This document shows, piece after piece, positions 1 through 5,525 of a DNA stretch of 7,541 nucleotides. Below the pieces are notes generated by a model. It had not been told where the DNA came from. It did not search any database and saw only the letters and a list, made by a program, of their open reading frames with translations. How positions within the stretch are numbered: the stretch's first letter is position 1; every line of letters begins with the position of its first letter. Made by a program: the position numbers and the translations under genes. Source of the stretch: Pontiellaceae bacterium. GTDB lineage: Bacteria > Verrucomicrobiota > Kiritimatiellia > Kiritimatiellales > Tichowtungiaceae. The stretch spans positions 1-7,541 of the forward strand of contig JALOTS010000134.1 in NCBI GenBank assembly GCA_025457785.1, given 5' to 3'.

Positions 1-1
1 C

Positions 2-967
2 CCGAATTTTTTCCGCTCCATGGAAAAAACCGGGGAGGGAACGGTTGTTGCAGCGGCATCCAAGTCCATGCACCGCGCAAAAAGCTTTCAAAAGAAAACC
101 CGTGTTGAGCGGATTTATCCCTCCTATGAAAAAATGCTCGATCAGGAACAGCTCGACGCGGTGTATGTGGCGACCTCCCACAACTTTCATTATGAAAACA
201 CCCTGCACTGCTTAAATCGCGGCCTTCCGGTGCTGGTTGAAAAGGCCTTCACTCGCAACGCCGTTGAGGCTGAAAAACTGATCGCGCTGGCGCGGCGGAA
301 AAATCTTTTTCTGATGGAGGCCATGTGGACACGGTTTAATCCGGCGATTGTAAAATTACGCGAGCTGCTACACGAAGGAATTATCGGAGACGTTAAACGC
401 TTAAACGCGGCATTTTGCGTACGGATGAATCCCTGCTCATTAAAAACGGCTCCATGGAACCGGATGTACAGTCCGCGCTTGGCAGGGGGCGCACTGCTTG
501 ATCTCGGTGTTTATCCTATCACATTTGCCCGGATGGTTTTCGGAAAAGCTCCTGTGAAAATCTGCGGTTCAGCGGAAAAGGCGTGGACCGGCGTGGATAA
601 AACCTCTGAATATCTCTTCGATTATTCCGGCGGGAAACGCGCCGAACTGATTTCATCGTTCGGTCAAAGTCGTCCGCGCGATGCAGTAATAACCGGCACC
701 GCCGGACAAATCCGTGTGCCTGTTTTTATGCATCCGGATCATTTCATAGTTACACGCACCGGACATGCGGAAGAAACGATCCGGATCGATCCCGAGCGGC
801 TGGATAACGGAAGCCCCGGTTTTCAACACGAAATCCGTGAAGTACACCGCTGCCTGCGCGGAAAATTACTCGAAAGCCCCCTCATGCCCCTCGATGAAAC
901 ACTCGAAATCATGCAGACGATGGACGCGCTCCGCACGCAGTGGGGCGTGAAGTATCCCGGCGAATAA
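2..967 (+). CDS. Gfo/Idh/MocA-family oxidoreductase, 5' end outside window
   Basis: A probable NAD(P)-dependent sugar or diol dehydrogenase; the substrate cannot be read from sequence. The frame is open to the left edge (residues PNFFRS precede the first in-window ATG at 20), and the Rossmann GxGxxA/P motif expected about 10 residues further up is missing. The gene therefore starts upstream, and the ATG at 20 is probably internal. Counting from that Met, the dinucleotide-domain end carries the family EK pair (E74-K75, context VLVEKAFTRN). MEAMWTRFNP (99-108) and GGALLDLGVYP (156-166) are typical of the dihydrodiol-dehydrogenase-like branch. The C-terminus ESPLMPLDETLEIMQTMD with QWGVKYP is the normal family ending, so the 3' end is complete. 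The family is usually about 330 residues and 321 are visible. It converges on gcvPA across a 341-base gap. Family assignment is firm; substrate is unknown. Confidence 0.9.
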   Translation, partial: PNFFRSMEKTGEGTVVAAASKSMHRAKSFQKKTRVERIYPSYEKMLDQEQLDAVYVATSHNFHYENTLHCLNRGLPVLVEKAFTRNAVEAEKLIALARRKNLFLMEAMWTRFNPAIVKLRELLHEGIIGDVKRLNAAFCVRMNPCSLKTAPWNRMYSPRLAGGALLDLGVYPITFARMVFGKAPVKICGSAEKAWTGVDKTSEYLFDYSGGKRAELISSFGQSRPRDAVITGTAGQIRVPVFMHPDHFIVTRTGHAEETIRIDPERLDNGSPGFQHEIREVHRCLRGKLLESPLMPLDETLEIMQTMDALRTQWGVKYPGE

Positions 968-1013
968 CCAAACGGATACGAATCCCCTCTCCGGGACATC
1001 GGGAAAATGACCG

Positions 1014-1057
1014 GACGGAGTGACATCGTTGTCATACTCCCCGTCATGACCGTTTTT
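1014..1057 (+). terminator. Candidate terminator of the Gfo/Idh/MocA gene
   Basis: An interrupted hairpin lies 46 bases after the stop. Stem segments are GAC 1014-1016 with GTC 1043-1045, GGAG 1017-1020 with CTCC 1037-1040, and TGACA 1021-1025 with TGTCA 1030-1034. The loop is TCGT, and there are two 2-base bulges on the 3' side. A T5 run (1053-1057) follows, but 7 bases after the stem, so the fit to an intrinsic terminator is imperfect. Confidence 0.4.
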
Positions 1058-1101
1058 CCAAAGTTTGGAACTTATCATCCAGTTTTTTCCAATGGCTGGA
1101 A
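1056..1101. repeat. Two TTCCA-N5-TGGAA dyads 31 bp apart
   Basis: TTCCAAAGTTTGGAA (1056-1070) is a 7-bp-arm inverted repeat around a single central base. TTCCAATGGCTGGAA (1087-1101) keeps the same 5-bp arms and 15-bp length. The start-to-start distance of 31 bp is close to three helical turns. The near-absent loop of the first copy argues against an RNA hairpin and for a protein-binding dyad or a dispersed repeat. The position between two convergent gene ends is unusual for an operator. Confidence 0.55.
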
Positions 1102-1290
1102 TTTTTGATCCTGTCGATTCTGTTATCCTGCCAACTATTTCTTTTTTCCGATCCCTGCGATGTTTAAATCGTTCCTTGCAGTCACTGTTTTCTGCGAAAA
1201 ATTAGTTTGTTTCCGTGTTATCACATTTACAACTCACCGCAGCATAAAAAAAAGAACGACGACAAATCATGAACGACAACATGTTGTTCC

Positions 1291-1309
1291 GGCCCTTCAG
1301 AGAAGGGCC
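1291..1309 (-). terminator. Hairpin at the end of gcvPA
   Basis: A perfect 8-bp GC-rich stem, GGCCCTTC (1291-1298) with GAAGGGCC (1302-1309), has a 3-base loop. It begins inside the gcvPA stop codon (TAG, 1311-1309). No T-run follows directly on the minus strand; the nearest is T8 at 1253-1246, after a second dyad at 1276-1287. It is a stable 3' structure and probable terminator with a non-canonical tail. Confidence 0.5.
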
Positions 1310-2649
1310 TAAAGCACCGATTCAAGTTTCGCGGCGAGGATATCAATCTCCTTCTTCGTGCGCTTTTCGGTGAACGCGCAGAGAAGAACATTTTCCATCC
1401 CTTCGTAATAGCGTCCGGCGGGGAATCCGGCAGCGATGCCTTCACTGATGAGCTCACTGACCACTTCGCCGGCATCCTTCGGCAGCTTCAGAGCAAATTC
1501 GTTGAAGAACGGGCGGTCAAAAAGCGGCTCGACCCCTTTGATCGCTTTGAGTCGCGTCCACGCGTAGCCCGCACGGTCCATACACTGCCGGGCGACATCG
1601 GCAAACCCATCTTTGCCGAGCAGCGAGAGATAAATGACCGCCCGCAGCGCGCAAAGCTGCATATTGGTGCAGATGTTCGAGGCCGCCTTCTCCCGCCGGA
1701 TATGCTGTTCGCGCGCCTGAAGCGTCAGCACAAAACCGCGCCGACCCTGCCCGTCTTTGGTCGCGCCGACAATCCGGCCCGGCATATTGCGGACATATTT
1801 TTTCCTGGTCGCCATAAAGCCGAGATATGGCCCGCCGAACGAAAGCGGCAGTCCGAGGCTCTGTCCGTCGCCGGTCACAATGTCCGCGCCCATTTCCCCC
1901 GGTGTTTTCACCACGCCCAGCGAAATCGGATAAGCCGAAAGAACCACAACCGCGCCGGCACGGTGCACCTGATCGATCATTCCGGTCAAATCATCAAGGC
2001 AGCCGAAAAAATTGGGGTTTTGCAACAATACAGCCCCGACGGTGTTGTCGAGATGTCCAGCGAATGCGACACGATCCGCAAGCCCGTCGGACATGGCAAT
2101 CTCACGATATTCAATTTTCAGGTTGCGGGTATAGCTGCGCAACATGGTGCGATAGATGGGGCTGACTCCTTCATCGACCAGCACACGGTTGCGTTTCGTG
2201 ATGCGCAGTGCCATCATCATCCCCTCGAAAAGGGCGGTGCCTCCGTCGTACAGCGACGCATTGGACACCTCCATATTGGTAAGACGCGTGATGGCCGTCT
2301 GGTATTCAAACATCGCCTGCAGGGTGCCCTGCGCGGCCTCCGGCTGATACGGCGTATAGGCGGTAAAAAACTCCCCGCGCGAAGTCAGCGAGTTCACTGC
2401 CGCCGGAATAAAATGGTCATAAAAACCGGCACCGCAGAAATTGGTGAGATCCGACGAATTTTTGCGGGCAACCGCACGGATCTGCTGCATCATTTCCATT
2501 TCGGAAAGACCCTGCGGCAGATTAAACTCGCTGGACTGAAACTCCGCCGGAATATGGGCGAAAAGATCATCGAATGTCTTTGCGCCGATGGAGGCCAGCA
2601 TGGATTTTTCGTCGTCGGAACTGGTACATGCAAAAGGTGAAACAGACAT
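1309..2649 (-). CDS. gcvPA: Glycine dehydrogenase (decarboxylating) subunit 1, P-protein alpha
   Basis: One half of the two-subunit P-protein of the glycine cleavage system, which decarboxylates glycine and passes the aminomethyl group to the lipoyl arm of GcvH in the cytoplasm. In split systems the PLP lysine is on GcvPB, so its absence here is expected. The 446 residues match the family length. Diagnostic blocks are FCGAGFYDH (71-79), AYTPYQPEAAQGTLQ (97-111), YDGGTA (134-139), GDGQSLGLPLSFGGPYLGF (260-278), PGRIVG (290-295) and REQHIRREKAASNICTN (313-329). I chose the ATG at 2649: the protein then begins shortly before the usual MLASIGAKTFDDLF segment and has a weak purine-rich AGAGAAAG upstream. 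A TTG at 2682 would add 11 unconserved residues. No gcvPB, gcvH or gcvT is in the window, and a hairpin closes the gene, so the partner must be encoded elsewhere. Confidence 0.95.
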   Translation of the reverse strand: MSVSPFACTSSDDEKSMLASIGAKTFDDLFAHIPAEFQSSEFNLPQGLSEMEMMQQIRAVARKNSSDLTNFCGAGFYDHFIPAAVNSLTSRGEFFTAYTPYQPEAAQGTLQAMFEYQTAITRLTNMEVSNASLYDGGTALFEGMMMALRITKRNRVLVDEGVSPIYRTMLRSYTRNLKIEYREIAMSDGLADRVAFAGHLDNTVGAVLLQNPNFFGCLDDLTGMIDQVHRAGAVVVLSAYPISLGVVKTPGEMGADIVTGDGQSLGLPLSFGGPYLGFMATRKKYVRNMPGRIVGATKDGQGRRGFVLTLQAREQHIRREKAASNICTNMQLCALRAVIYLSLLGKDGFADVARQCMDRAGYAWTRLKAIKGVEPLFDRPFFNEFALKLPKDAGEVVSELISEGIAAGFPAGRYYEGMENVLLCAFTEKRTKKEIDILAAKLESVL

Positions 2650-2694
2650 AACGGACAACTTTCTCTTGGGTTTGGAAAACAAAATAATTTGGAC

Positions 2695-2723
2695 AGATTA
2701 AGCCCGCTCGTTTAGGGTGTCAA
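2695..2723 (-). promoter_or_regulatory. Candidate sigma-70-type promoter for gcvPA
   Basis: On the minus strand a perfect TTGACA (2723-2718) is followed, after 17 bases, by TAATCT (2700-2695). TAATCT keeps the most conserved T1, A2 and T6 of the -10 box. The predicted start near 2688 leaves a leader of about 39 bases, too short for a glycine riboswitch. The -35 box overlaps the first GGGTGTC repeat copy (2715-2721), so the repeat array and the promoter share bases. Confidence 0.45.
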
Positions 2724-2781
2724 TCACGCAACAGAAACGGAGTGGCGGGTGTCGGAATAAATCCCCGGGCTGTGGGTGTCG
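2715..2781. repeat. Left repeat cluster GGGTGTC(G), flanks the IVP gene
   Basis: Three copies lie upstream of the IVP gene: GGGTGTC at 2715-2721 (followed by A) and GGGTGTCG at 2747-2754 and 2774-2781. They are in inverted orientation to three CGACACCC copies at the other end of the same gene. The best cross-match is 10 bp: 2772-2781 is the exact reverse complement of 3194-3203. Confidence 0.6.
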
Positions 2782-2789
2782 CGTGTGAA

Positions 2790-2794
2790 AGGAA
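2790..2794 (+). promoter_or_regulatory. Ribosome-binding site that sets the IVP start
   Basis: AGGAA lies 4 to 5 bases before the ATG at 2799. The alternative in-frame start at 2742 (GTG) has no such site and would translate the left repeat cluster, so the ATG at 2799 is preferred. Confidence 0.6.
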
Positions 2795-2798
2795 GACC

Positions 2799-3257
2799 AT
2801 GAACCGGAACCGTATCGAAGATTTTGGACCCTATCAGGATGCCTTTCCGCTTTTTGACGGGGTTGTCGAAGATGTGGCGATCCTCCAAAAAGATCCGCGA
2901 TGCTACCGTCTGGTCGGGCAGCAGATCGGCAGCGCGGACTCAATTTGCGCGAATATTGACAAGGGGTTTGGACGGATTAGTCGTACTGAATACATCCGGT
3001 TTCTGGATATTTCACGCGGATCAGCCCGTGAACCACTTGGACGCTATAAACGCCTGAAACACTGGCTTCCACAAAAGACCATTGATGAATGGGTTGCACT
3101 CACCGATCGGATTATTTCCCGATTGACCCATACGATCCAGACACTGAAGGCAAATAACCCGACCACAACACGTTCCACCCGACACCCTGCGTCCGACACC
3201 CACTCCCCCGACACCCTGCACCCAATACCCAACCCCAAACACGGAGACTCCCCATGA
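2799..3257 (+). CDS. S23/IVP-family four-helix-bundle protein with repeat-encoded tail
   Basis: Related to the proteins encoded in 23S rRNA intervening sequences (PF05635-like); the molecular role of these orphans is not established. Of 152 residues, the first ~118 follow the family: an N-terminal helix (IEDFGPYQDAFPLFDGVV), the core NIDKGFGR (52-59, usually NIAEGFGR), EYIRFLDISRGSARE (where the family has EFIRFLxIARGSxxE), and a last helix ending near TLKAN. Residues 120-152 are low-complexity and rich in Pro, Thr, Ser and His, encoded by the CGACACCC repeats. This tail does not look like part of the fold. It carries the frame to a TGA that overlaps the trpD ATG (ATGA, 3254-3257). There is no cysteine or motif suggesting an enzyme. 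The inverted repeats on both sides suggest a small inserted unit. Family assignment is good; the natural stop was probably lost. Confidence 0.85.
   Translation: MNRNRIEDFGPYQDAFPLFDGVVEDVAILQKDPRCYRLVGQQIGSADSICANIDKGFGRISRTEYIRFLDISRGSAREPLGRYKRLKHWLPQKTIDEWVALTDRIISRLTHTIQTLKANNPTTTRSTRHPASDTHSPDTLHPIPNPKHGDSP
3180..3216. repeat. Right repeat cluster CGACACCC, inside the IVP reading frame
   Basis: Three perfect CGACACCC copies (3180-3187, 3194-3201, 3209-3216) are spaced 14 and 15 bp. They are followed by decayed CACCC and TACCC units to about 3235 and preceded by CCCGACC at 3158-3164. The cluster is the reverse complement of the left cluster at 2715-2781, and it is translated as the odd C-terminal tail of the IVP protein. 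Confidence 0.65.
3243..3246 (+). promoter_or_regulatory. trpD ribosome-binding site within the IVP gene
   Basis: GGAG sits 7 bases before the trpD ATG, inside the last codons of the IVP gene. With the ATGA overlap, trpD can be translated by coupling or by direct initiation. Confidence 0.7.
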
Positions 3258-4270
3258 TTAAACAAGCCATACAAGCCCTGATTGAAGGCGGAAGTATCAC
3301 CCGCGATGAAGCGTATCTGTCGATTATGGATATTTTGCGCGGCGAAGCGACGCAGGCCCAGATCGGCGCGTTTATCGCCGCCCTGCGGATGCACGGCGAA
3401 ACCCCGGAGATTATCGCCGGCGCCGCACAGGCCATGCGCGAAAACATGGTCAAGATCCGCTGTGACGACCCGCAGGCCATCGATATCGTCGGCACCGGCG
3501 GCGACGGCGCACACACCTTCAACATTTCCACGGCATCGGCCTTTGTCGCCGCCGGAGCCGGAGTAACGGTCGCCAAGCACGGCAGCTACGGAGTTTCCAG
3601 CAAATGCGGAGCCGCCAACGTACTTGCCGAACTCGGCGTCAATCTGCAATACGGCCCGCAGAAAATGGAAGAGTGTCTCGAAAAAATCGGTGTCGCCTTC
3701 CTGTTCGCTCCGGCACTGCATCCGGCCATGAAACATGCCGTCGGACCGCGTAAAGAACTGGGATTCTGGAGCCTGTTTAACATCCTAGGCCCGCTCTGCA
3801 ATCCGGCCGGAGTCAAAAACGGCATCCTCGGCGTTTTTTCCGCCGGACTGGTTCCGATCATCGCGGATGCCTGCGCGCAACTGGGCGCAAATTATCTCTT
3901 TGTGGTTCACGGCAATGACGGACTGGATGAAATCACCACGACCACCACCAGTCTCGTTACCGAAATCCGGCGCGGAAAACTCGAAACCTACGAAGTGCAG
4001 CCCGCCGGATTCGGCCTGGCGCAAGCCCGCACCATCGACATCACCGGCGGCGAACCGGCGGAAAACGCCGCAATCATCCGGGCCCTGCTTTCCGGAAAAG
4101 AAATCGGACCGAAACGCGACATCGTTCTGCTCAACGCCGCCTTTGCGATCATGGCCGGAGGAAAAGCACAAACCCCGCCCGAAGGGATCGCGCTGGCCGC
4201 CGAATCGATCGACTCCGGCGCCGCTCTCAAAAAACTTGAACAACTGGCGGAAGCCTCTCATGCAGTATAA
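3254..4270 (+). CDS. trpD: Anthranilate phosphoribosyltransferase
   Basis: Transfers phosphoribose from PRPP to anthranilate, the second step from chorismate to tryptophan, in the cytoplasm. The 338 residues are a full family length. Visible motifs are GTGGD (80-84, PRPP pyrophosphate loop), NIST (90-93), KHG (108-110) with VSSKCG, HPAMKHAVGPRKELG (156-170) with the anthranilate-site Arg at 166, FNILGPLCNPA (175-185) and the metal-binding Asp-Glu at 225-226. Two positions differ from the common form: Ser111 replaces the usual Asn of KHGN, and Trp172-Ser173 replaces the usual RT of G-RT-FN. The start has GGAG at 7 bases and overlaps the IVP stop. No other trp genes are in the window, so it is separated from its pathway and may depend on transcription from the IVP side. 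A large inverted repeat begins 22 bases after its stop. The nucleoside phosphorylase relatives lack this motif set, so the call is firm. Confidence 0.95.
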   Translation: MIKQAIQALIEGGSITRDEAYLSIMDILRGEATQAQIGAFIAALRMHGETPEIIAGAAQAMRENMVKIRCDDPQAIDIVGTGGDGAHTFNISTASAFVAAGAGVTVAKHGSYGVSSKCGAANVLAELGVNLQYGPQKMEECLEKIGVAFLFAPALHPAMKHAVGPRKELGFWSLFNILGPLCNPAGVKNGILGVFSAGLVPIIADACAQLGANYLFVVHGNDGLDEITTTTTSLVTEIRRGKLETYEVQPAGFGLAQARTIDITGGEPAENAAIIRALLSGKEIGPKRDIVLLNAAFAIMAGGKAQTPPEGIALAAESIDSGAALKKLEQLAEASHAV

Positions 4271-4291
4271 TCAGAAACAAACAGAGACTAT

Positions 4292-4377
4292 GATCAGAAT
4301 AATTAAGGACAGAATAATTCAATACAGACGTAGCTCCCAATGTTTTTAAAATTATTCTGTCGACAATCATTCTGATC
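4292..4377. repeat. 28-bp imperfect inverted repeat of CAGAATAATT units
   Basis: The left arm 4292-4319 and right arm 4350-4377 match at 24 of 28 positions as reverse complements (mismatches at 4301 and 4305-4307 on the left), around a 30-base spacer. Each arm is itself a direct repeat with a 15-bp period: CAGAATAATT at 4295 and 4310 on the left; AATTATTCTG at 4350 and AATCATTCTG at 4365 on the right. A further CAGA at 4325 keeps the 15-bp phase. It lies between trpD and the flavoprotein. It resembles REP/REPIN-type palindromic repeats in layout, but I cannot name the family. No T-run follows, so it is not a canonical terminator. Confidence 0.8.
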
Positions 4378-4395
4378 CTCTCTTACAGACTTTCC

Positions 4396-4400
4396 GGTGA
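4396..4400 (+). promoter_or_regulatory. Ribosome-binding site that sets the flavoprotein start
   Basis: GGTGA, complementary to the 3' end of 16S rRNA, lies 8 bases before the ATG at 4409. The longer GTG start at 4397 overlaps this site and lacks its own, so ATG 4409 is preferred. Confidence 0.55.
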
Positions 4401-4408
4401 AAAACCAA

Positions 4409-5482
4409 ATGAACAAACCAGCTACAGATTTGATCATTATCGGCGGCGGCGCGGCGGGTTTTATGGCCGGAGTCACGGCGGGCGAACGGAAAATCCGTGC
4501 CGTTATTCTCGAACGCTGTCCGAAGCCGGGCCGCAAACTGCTGATGTGCGGCAACAACCGCTGCAACATCACCTCCGCCCTGCCCGTCAAAGAGATGCTG
4601 GCCGACTTCGGCGATCCGGTCGCCCCGTTTCTTGAACCGGCGCTGACCGCCTTTCCGCCCTCCGCCCTGCGCGACTGGTGCCATAAAAACGGACTGCCAA
4701 CCAAAATGCAGCGCGACAAGCGAGTTTATCCGGCCAGCGAAAAAGCCTCGGATGTTCACCATCTCTTCACCGACCTGCTGGCCAAATACAACATCGGCCT
4801 GATGCTCAACAGCGCTGTAAACCGGATCACGCCGCTGCAACCCGGCGAATGGCTGGTCAAAACAGACGGAGTTGAACTCACCGCACGTGCTGTTCTGCTG
4901 GCCACCGGCGGGGTCAGTTACCCGAAAACCGGCTCCGTCGGCGACGGACAGAAAATGGCCGCCGCGCTCGGTCATAAGGTCACCCCCTACCGGCCCGGTC
5001 TGGCCGGATTCGACATGCCGCCCGCATGGATCGCCGCCAACCCGGTCCGCAGCATCCCCAACGTAAAACTGAAAATCATCGCCGGCGGCAAGGCGGTAGC
5101 GACGACAGAAGGCTTTCTGGAAATCGAAAAATACGGCATCAGCGGCCCGGCAGTCACCAACGCCAGCCGCATCATCTCCCGGCAGAACTTGAAAAACTGC
5201 AGCTTTGAAGTCGATATGAACGGGAAGAAATGGACGCTCCATCCGCTGCGCATGCGCCCGCTCAAGGAAGCCATGGTCACCGTCGGCGGCATTGCACTCA
5301 ACGAAGTTGATTCGCATACCATGGAATCGAAAAAGGTTCCGGGTCTTTTCTTTGCGGGAGAAATTCTCGACATCGACGGCCCGAGCGGCGGCTATAACCT
5401 GCAAGCCGCCTTCTCCACCGCCCGCCTCGCCATCAGCGACATCGCCAGGAAACTGAAAGTTCATTCCTCGCAGAGAGGTTGA
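4409..5482 (+). CDS. HI0933-family FAD-dependent oxidoreductase, short form
   Basis: A flavoprotein of the HI0933/YhiN group (PF03486), often labelled aminoacetone oxidase family or NAD(P)/FAD-dependent oxidoreductase; the reaction of most members is unknown. Of 357 residues, the FAD-binding GGGAAG is at 12-17. The family signatures are GRKLLMCGNNRCNIT (41-55), ATGGVSYPKTGSVGDG (165-180), GISGPA (243-248), AMVTVGG (288-294), TMESKKVPGLFFAGE (304-318) and DIDGPSGGYNLQAAFS (321-336). The stretch between GISGPA and TMESK is about 55 residues, where I recall roughly 95-100 in YhiN-like proteins. The middle domain is therefore trimmed, although both conserved ends are present and in frame, which argues for a real short form. 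It follows trpD by 138 bases holding the inverted repeat and converges on the DUF1573 gene with 43 bases between stops. No transmembrane segment is seen. Confidence 0.9.
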   Translation: MNKPATDLIIIGGGAAGFMAGVTAGERKIRAVILERCPKPGRKLLMCGNNRCNITSALPVKEMLADFGDPVAPFLEPALTAFPPSALRDWCHKNGLPTKMQRDKRVYPASEKASDVHHLFTDLLAKYNIGLMLNSAVNRITPLQPGEWLVKTDGVELTARAVLLATGGVSYPKTGSVGDGQKMAAALGHKVTPYRPGLAGFDMPPAWIAANPVRSIPNVKLKIIAGGKAVATTEGFLEIEKYGISGPAVTNASRIISRQNLKNCSFEVDMNGKKWTLHPLRMRPLKEAMVTVGGIALNEVDSHTMESKKVPGLFFAGEILDIDGPSGGYNLQAAFSTARLAISDIARKLKVHSSQRG

Positions 5483-5525
5483 TGACACAGCTCGTCACAG
5501 TTTTTCACCATTTTATAAAAAAATC

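Larger units (their letters stand above)
968..1308. other. Convergent intergenic region, no gene seen
   Basis: This lies between the oxidoreductase stop and the gcvPA stop. I find no credible coding frame: the short frames here have no family resemblance and no ribosome-binding site. It holds a candidate terminator (1014-1057), two similar 15-bp dyads (1056-1070 and 1087-1101), a 12-bp perfect palindrome (1276-1287), and a run of eight A (1246-1253) that reads as T8 for leftward transcripts. Nothing is recognised from 1107 to 1245, which is AT-rich with pyrimidine runs. Confidence 0.6.

Noticed and set aside
1702..2640. Long plus-strand open frame of 312 codons opposite gcvPA
   Set aside because: It is fully antisense to a well-conserved gene, has no recognisable domain, and its composition is that of a reverse-strand shadow.
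2671..2677. TTTGGAA before gcvPA as a third half-site of the TTCCA dyads
   Set aside because: A single 7-base half-site without its partner arm is expected by chance.
2650..2688. Glycine riboswitch in the gcvPA leader
   Set aside because: The predicted leader is about 39 bases and shows no paired aptamer structure.
3158..3235. CRISPR array in the CGACACCC region
   Set aside because: Repeats are 8 bp with 6-7 base gaps and lie in a coding frame; no spacers of CRISPR size and no cas genes.
4292..4380. The CAGAATAATT inverted repeat as an intrinsic terminator for trpD
   Set aside because: The stem is AT-rich and interrupted, the loop is 30 bases, and no T-run follows.
4367..5488. Minus-strand open frame of 373 codons opposite the flavoprotein
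   Set aside because: It mirrors a GC-rich conserved gene, shows no family resemblance, and ends inside the inverted repeat.
5483..5525. Terminator between the flavoprotein and DUF1573 genes
   Set aside because: Only a 4-bp TGAC/GTCA stem (5483-5486 with 5494-5497) precedes T5; too weak to call, though TTTTATAAAA at 5511-5520 is a small palindrome.
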